Shown one piece after another: positions 59,797-64,000 of a DNA stretch of 64,000 bases. Origin of the DNA: ZC4RG35 sp041747855 (GTDB lineage: Bacteria; Actinomycetota; Acidimicrobiia; Spongiisociales; ZC4RG35); NCBI GenBank assembly GCA_041747855.1, contig JBGTEJ010000088.1:1-64000 (forward strand), written 5' to 3'. Numbering within the stretch: position 1 is the first letter of the stretch; each line of letters opens with the position of its first letter. The notes below the pieces were generated by a model. The model had not been told where the DNA came from. It made no database searches and saw only the letters and a list, made by a program, of their open reading frames with translations. A program made the translations under genes and the position numbers.

Positions 59797-60682
59797 CCGT
59801 TTCTGGCCGACCGCCGATGTGTGGCTGGCCTCGGAGGCAACCGAACCCGACCTCCTCGTGGTTGGAGTCCCATCCTCCAAGGCCTCCTTGTCACCGTCAC
59901 GGGCGGATCTGACACCCGGGGCAGTCAGGGACCGTTTCCGGAGGTTCTCGACCTTCCACGGCGAAACCCGTACAGACTTCTCGATGGTCAAGGTGAGGGA
60001 CCTCGGCAACTGGCCGGTATCGGAACTGGACATGCACGCAATGCCGGGATTGGTCGAGTCTTTGACCCGCGACCTTCCCGAAGCTCATCTGACGCTCTTC
60101 ATCGGGGGTGACAACGCGATCACCCGACCCCTGGCCCGGGGCTCGCACACCGAACTCGACAGGTTGGGCGTTATCACCTTTGACGCCCACCACGATGTCA
60201 GATCACTGGAGAACAGGCCCACCAACGGGACACCAATTCGCGGGTTGATCGAAGAAGATGGGCTACCGGGTCGGAATGTCGTCCAGATCGGCATCCATTC
60301 TTTCGCCAATTCGGTGACGTACCGCGAGTTCTGTGACGACAACGGGATCTCGATCCACACGGTCGCCGACGTCGAACGGACGGGGATGAACCAAGTGGTC
60401 ACCACCGCCCTCGGAGCCCTCGACCACTGCGACACGATCTATGTCGATGTAGATGTGGATGTCCTGGACCGCACCTTCGCCCCCGGATGTCCGGGTGCCC
60501 GGCCCGGGGGTTTGACCGTGCGACAGCTCTCCGCAGGGGTCCTCAGACTGGCCTCCCACCCCAAAGTCAGATCGATGGACTTCGTCGAGGTCGATGCTGA
60601 GGCCGATGTCGACAACCTCACTCTCGACACCCTCGCTCATCTGATGCTGACTGCCACCGCCGGTCTGGCCACCAGGTCGTAG
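59783..60682 (+). CDS. hutG: formimidoylglutamase (arginase superfamily)
   Basis: Predicted to hydrolyse N-formimidoyl-L-glutamate in histidine breakdown; 299 residues. Metal motifs DAHHDVRS and YVDVDVDVLDRTFAPG are present. The first motif reads GGDNAIT: the usual His ligand of GGDHS is Asn, as I recall for trypanosomal formiminoglutamase. ATG 59783 lies inside the hutU end (overlap 14 bases), so translation is coupled. Agmatinase-like activity on another ureide cannot be excluded. Confidence 0.8.
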   Translation: MSIVDRFWPTADVWLASEATEPDLLVVGVPSSKASLSPSRADLTPGAVRDRFRRFSTFHGETRTDFSMVKVRDLGNWPVSELDMHAMPGLVESLTRDLPEAHLTLFIGGDNAITRPLARGSHTELDRLGVITFDAHHDVRSLENRPTNGTPIRGLIEEDGLPGRNVVQIGIHSFANSVTYREFCDDNGISIHTVADVERTGMNQVVTTALGALDHCDTIYVDVDVDVLDRTFAPGCPGARPGGLTVRQLSAGVLRLASHPKVRSMDFVEVDAEADVDNLTLDTLAHLMLTATAGLATRS

Positions 60683-60706
60683 TCAGCCTTCCAGTTGATC
60701 GCCGGT

Positions 60707-61756
60707 CTAACGGTCGCGAAGGACCAGAAGTGAATCGCCGAACTCGTGCCACTGATATCCGGCGGTGACCGCCTCGGCATAGCAGCGCTCCACCATCGTT
60801 CTCCCCGCCACAGCCTCGACAAGCTGGAGATGAGAGGACCCGGCTTCGTGCCAGCCGGTCATCATCCCATCGACACCGGCGACTCCGCGTTGAGGTGTCA
60901 CGATGAGGTCGGTCACCCCGGCACCGGGATGGAGGAGCCCGTCACTGTCGGTCATCGTCTCGATGGCGCGTACCGTGGTGGTCCCCACCGCGATCGCCCG
61001 TCCGCCAGCCGCACGCGCTTGATTGACCACCCTGGCCGTCGTTTCGGGGATGCGGTACCTCTCGGCGTCGGGAAGCTCGCCAGATTCGAATGAGGCCACC
61101 CCACAGTGGAGGACAAGTGGTGCCAACTGAACACCTGATGCCATGAGCGAAGTCAGGAGACCGGTGGTGAAAGGACGCCCGGCGCTTGGCATCTCTGCCG
61201 ACCCTGGCTCTCGGGCGTAAACCGTCTGGTAGTCAGAAATTGGCCAGGCGGCCGAAGTGTGGCCATATCGGATCGGATGACCATGACGCCGGAGGTAGTC
61301 GAGGGCATCGCCGATACCCTTCATCTCGGTGATCCAGAGCCGGGGCGACCGTGTATCGGGAGTAAGGAGAACGGCTTCGGCCCCGCCAGGTAGGGCCACA
61401 ACACCTCCACCAAAATCGCGCCAGGGCACTGAACCGACACCGGACCGACGACGGGGCTCGGCCGTCCAAATCGATCCGGCGATGGGGGATGACATGTGGA
61501 GGCGGACATCACCCTGGTCACTCACCCCGTCGAGAGCAGCGGGAACTGCGGCCGAGACGTTCAGGACCAGGACATCTCCAGGTCTCAAGATCTCTCCGAT
61601 CCGGGTGAATCTCGCGTGGTCGATCGTCCCGCTGGCCGTGTCGGCGACCATCATCGAGACACTGTCCCGACGGCGACCCTCGCGCTCAGGCGGAGTGCCC
61701 ACCGCCGATCCGGCGGGGATCTGGAAATCCAGCGGAGCGAGGACGTCGAGGCTCAT
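60707..61756 (-). CDS. QueA-like S-adenosylmethionine:tRNA ribosyltransferase-isomerase family
   Basis: Protein of 349 residues with QueA-type signatures: RPGDVLVLNVSAAVPAAL, HPIRYGHTSAAWPISDYQTV and PGSAEMPSAGRPFT, then TTTVRAIETM and the SSHLQLVEAVAG block. True QueA adds epoxyqueuosine to tRNA. Here the early motif NxTRVxPAR is changed to NVSAAVPAA, losing the arginine. Actinobacteria rarely make queuosine, and no other queuosine gene is in the window. It overlaps the SDR gene. Confidence 0.8.
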   Translation of the reverse strand: MSLDVLAPLDFQIPAGSAVGTPPEREGRRRDSVSMMVADTASGTIDHARFTRIGEILRPGDVLVLNVSAAVPAALDGVSDQGDVRLHMSSPIAGSIWTAEPRRRSGVGSVPWRDFGGGVVALPGGAEAVLLTPDTRSPRLWITEMKGIGDALDYLRRHGHPIRYGHTSAAWPISDYQTVYAREPGSAEMPSAGRPFTTGLLTSLMASGVQLAPLVLHCGVASFESGELPDAERYRIPETTARVVNQARAAGGRAIAVGTTTVRAIETMTDSDGLLHPGAGVTDLIVTPQRGVAGVDGMMTGWHEAGSSHLQLVEAVAGRTMVERCYAEAVTAGYQWHEFGDSLLVLRDR

Positions 61757-62451
61757 GACGCCGCCACGAGAAGGTCGCGGAGCCGATAACGACCAGACAA
61801 CGGGCGTTCGACAATCAGGTGCATCAGTCCGGGAACGATCTCCTCAGGAGGAGGCCTGTCCGAGATGTCCTCCGCAGGGAAAGCCTCCTGATGCATTCGG
61901 GTGTTCATGTCACCGGGATCGGCCCAATAGACGGAGAGGCCGGGGTGCTCCGCGGCGAGAATATTGGTCATCTGCTCTAGGGCGGCCTTTGAGGAGCCGT
62001 AGCCCCCCCAGCCTTCATACCCTTCGACAGCGGCATCTGAAGTGACATTGATCACCGTCCCGTTGACTTCGCCCAAAAGAGGGAGACAATCTTGGGTGAG
62101 GGCAAGCGGAGCGAAGACATTCACTTCGAACACACTGCGCAACACATCGAGTGGGTACCTGGCCAGGGGTGGCTGAGGACTTGGGCCGAGCAGAGAGGCG
62201 TTGTTGACCAGGAGGTCGAGACCTCCCCTTTGTTGGGCGACATCGACCAAGACATGTCGGTGCTCCGGGTCGGACACATCACCTGGTATCGCAACCACCG
62301 CGCCTCCCAGGCTGGCGACTGCCTCCGACAGTTCCTCCCCATTCCTGGCGTCCACTACCACGATCCAGCCATCGGTAGCCAAACGCCGGGTCAGAGCGAG
62401 CCCCAATCCCCGTGAGGCCCCGGTGACGATGGCAACACTCACTTGCCCCAC
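61753..62451 (-). CDS. short-chain dehydrogenase/reductase
   Basis: NAD(P)-dependent SDR of 232 residues with TGASRGLGLALTRRL (cofactor motif), LVNNASLLG, the active-site serine in INVTSDAAVEGY and YGSSKAALEQM (Tyr/Lys). All catalytic residues are present. Substrate unknown. Its 5' end overlaps the 3' end of the SnoaL-like gene by 13 bases, and it precedes the QueA-like gene. Confidence 0.9.
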   Translation of the reverse strand: MGQVSVAIVTGASRGLGLALTRRLATDGWIVVVDARNGEELSEAVASLGGAVVAIPGDVSDPEHRHVLVDVAQQRGGLDLLVNNASLLGPSPQPPLARYPLDVLRSVFEVNVFAPLALTQDCLPLLGEVNGTVINVTSDAAVEGYEGWGGYGSSKAALEQMTNILAAEHPGLSVYWADPGDMNTRMHQEAFPAEDISDRPPPEEIVPGLMHLIVERPLSGRYRLRDLLVAAS

Positions 62452-62831
62452 CCGTCATAAGGCTGGGCCGTTCCCTCTCGCTCCGTCCAAACCTCTCGCA
62501 GCTCGGAGCACAGGCCACCTGAAAATGTCAGGAATAATGAGCCGCTGGACACCGATGCCGCGCCTGCCTCGGTGAGGGAGACCCACCATTCGACTGCGGC
62601 CCGATCACCTTCGACAACCGCCGAACCGACGTGCACCTCGAGATCGGCCTGACCCTCAACCGCCCTCTCCCAATAGCTAGTGATTGCTGCTCGTCCCTCT
62701 AAGGGCGGCTGGAAGGGGTGAGAGCGGTAGACCGCGTTGGGCGTGAACAGGGCAGCAGCGCGCGAGGGGTCAGCGTTCTGCCAGGCGGCAAACAGGTCGG
62801 TCACCCAGGTTTGCACCGCACTTCGATCCAT
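62439..62831 (-). CDS. SnoaL/NTF2-like fold protein
   Basis: Small cone-shaped-barrel protein of 130 residues: WVTDLFAAWQNADPSRAAAL and FTPNAVYRSHPFQPPLEGRA with the R..I..YW block, then AVEWWVSLTEAG, typical of the SnoaL-like/NTF2 group. It may be an isomerase, a hydrolase or a binding protein; no substrate clue. It is the first gene of the run into the SDR and QueA-like genes. Confidence 0.8.
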   Translation of the reverse strand: MDRSAVQTWVTDLFAAWQNADPSRAAALFTPNAVYRSHPFQPPLEGRAAITSYWERAVEGQADLEVHVGSAVVEGDRAAVEWWVSLTEAGAASVSSGSLFLTFSGGLCSELREVWTEREGTAQPYDGWGK

Positions 62832-62879
62832 AGGCGGGAACCCTACAACTTCACGTTAACTTGAAGTCAAGACCCTTCT

Positions 62880-63995
62880 TCATCCACCGCTGACGGCCTC
62901 CTCAGCCTCGATGGGTAACAGACCATCACTAACCCTGCTGTTCAGATAACCGTCAGGCAAGCGCACCGGTCGAGGTCCCTGGGTGTGGCCCCGGGGCATG
63001 GTTGCCGCACCCTCCGGATAGGGCATCTCCCGATCCAACCTGGACATCAAATCGACCAGACCCTCGAGTGAGGCAACCTTCGAAAAGGTGTCCCTGAGTA
63101 CCGGTCCAACCGCGAACCCCTTTAAATACCAGGCGGGATGCCGTCTGAACAGGATGATCCCGTAGTCGCCGAAGTGGTCGACCAGCAACCGGGCATGTCT
63201 CAGCATGATGTCGCCGACCTCTCCCAGGCTCGGTGGTGGGGAGGGCTCCCTGCCTGACATCACATCAGCCAGGTCGCGGAATATCCAGGGCCTTCCGAGA
63301 CAACCCCTGCCGACGACCACACCGTCGCAGCCTGTTGCCTGCATCATCCTCACGGCATCTTCTGCAACCCAGATGTCCCCGTTGCCAAGCACGGGAACAC
63401 TGACAATCGCCTTCTTGAGTCTGGCGATCGCCAGCCAATCCGCCTCTCCCGAGTAGAGCTGCCGTGCGGTCCGTGCGTGGAGGGCAACCGCTGCCGCCCC
63501 CTCCTCCTCGGCGATCAAACCGGTCTCGATGTATGTGAGATGAGAGTCGTCGATCCCCTTCCTGAACTTGACCGTGACCGGGACCGGCCCGGCGTTGGCA
63601 ACTGCGGACCGTACGATCGACCGGAACAGGTCCGTCTTCCACGGAAGGGCTGCCCCGCCACCATGCCGGGTGACCTTCCCCATCGGACAGCCGAAGTTCA
63701 TGTCGATATGGTCGACCCCGTGCTTGTCCACCAGGATGGCCACCGCATCACCGAGTGACCCGGGGTCGGTCCCATAGAGCTGGATCGACCTTGGTGTCTC
63801 GTCGTCTGCGAATCTGACCATGTCGAGGGTCTTGGCGTTTCCTTCGACCAATCCCCGGGCACCGATCATCTCTGAAACGTAGAGGCCTGCGCCATACTCC
63901 CGGCAGAGTCGCCGGAACGGCGAGTTGGTGACACCGGCCATTGGAGCCAGCACGACCGGGGGGTCTATATGAAAAGGGCCTATGGAGAAGGACAC
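62880..63995 (-). CDS. dusB: tRNA-dihydrouridine synthase
   Basis: FMN-dependent enzyme reducing uridine in tRNA D-loops, 371 residues. LAPMAGVTNSPFRRLCREYG, the IDMNFGCPMGKVTRHGGGAA block with the catalytic Cys, LHARTARQLYSGEADW, GNGDIW and VGRGCLGRPWIFRDL are all standard. It starts at GTG 63995, five bases from the window end, so the upstream signal is not visible. The last ~45 residues are an unusual polar extension. Confidence 0.93.
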   Translation of the reverse strand: MSFSIGPFHIDPPVVLAPMAGVTNSPFRRLCREYGAGLYVSEMIGARGLVEGNAKTLDMVRFADDETPRSIQLYGTDPGSLGDAVAILVDKHGVDHIDMNFGCPMGKVTRHGGGAALPWKTDLFRSIVRSAVANAGPVPVTVKFRKGIDDSHLTYIETGLIAEEEGAAAVALHARTARQLYSGEADWLAIARLKKAIVSVPVLGNGDIWVAEDAVRMMQATGCDGVVVGRGCLGRPWIFRDLADVMSGREPSPPPSLGEVGDIMLRHARLLVDHFGDYGIILFRRHPAWYLKGFAVGPVLRDTFSKVASLEGLVDLMSRLDREMPYPEGAATMPRGHTQGPRPVRLPDGYLNSRVSDGLLPIEAEEAVSGG

Positions 63996-64000
63996 GGCAC

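Overview
The window looks like a chromosomal segment of a high-GC, aerobic, menaquinone-using actinomycete. Three things point to Actinomycetota: a menaquinone-reductase-like flavoprotein, a cobalamin-dependent ribonucleotide reductase, and an RsiG-like anti-sigma factor. The split cytochrome b and overall gene set make me lean toward Acidimicrobiia or a relative, but this is inference from content, not a placement by marker genes.

Layout. 1-13298 (minus strand) is a complete, canonically ordered complex I operon, nuoA to nuoN, with nuoN cut by the window start. 13369-25230 is a redox block: a GNAT gene, a MenJ-like reductase diverging from the NADH sensor Rex, then a minus-strand quinol:cytochrome c reductase cluster (4-TM protein, 2x[4Fe-4S] protein, split cytochrome b, Rieske protein, diheme cytochrome c, 3-TM protein). 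Diverging from that cluster is a three-gene operon that resembles cbb3 oxidase ccoN-O-P. Its CcoN-like subunit appears to have lost all six histidine ligands for haem and copper. Its two cytochrome c subunits share an N-terminal helical tag with the cytochrome b C-terminal subunit across the divergent promoter. This apparently catalytically empty oxidase-like module, seemingly tagged to sit with complex III, is the strongest candidate for something undescribed.

25205-34737 is mixed housekeeping: a glutaredoxin-like protein, SAM hydrolase, Clp1-like P-loop protein, secreted CAP protein, a gene-free stretch with three ~130-bp repeats, asparaginase II, an RsiG-like c-di-GMP anti-sigma protein, an M23 peptidase, membrane proteins and a hydrolase-fold protein without its nucleophile. 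34916-39659 holds nrdJ with paired NrdR-box-like palindromes and a LAGLIDADG intein. 40287-50627 carries a P450, a class III cyclase, a LuxR-type ATPase regulator between two DUF4242 genes, and an ECF42 sigma unit with two DGPF/YCII genes under matching divergent promoters. It also has small membrane proteins and a DUF1330 gene with an early amber codon.

50674-64000 is transport and salvage: a purine permease, AzlCD, DeoD, a thioesterase, an ABC-2 exporter between two nitroreductases, hutU-hutG, a QueA-like/SDR/SnoaL-like run and dusB.

In the main scheme, complex I feeds menaquinone, the split bc complex oxidises it and passes electrons to membrane-anchored c-type cytochromes, and Rex could monitor NADH/NAD+. 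No catalytic terminal oxidase subunit I was found in this window. All family calls come from reading motifs by eye; no database search was run.
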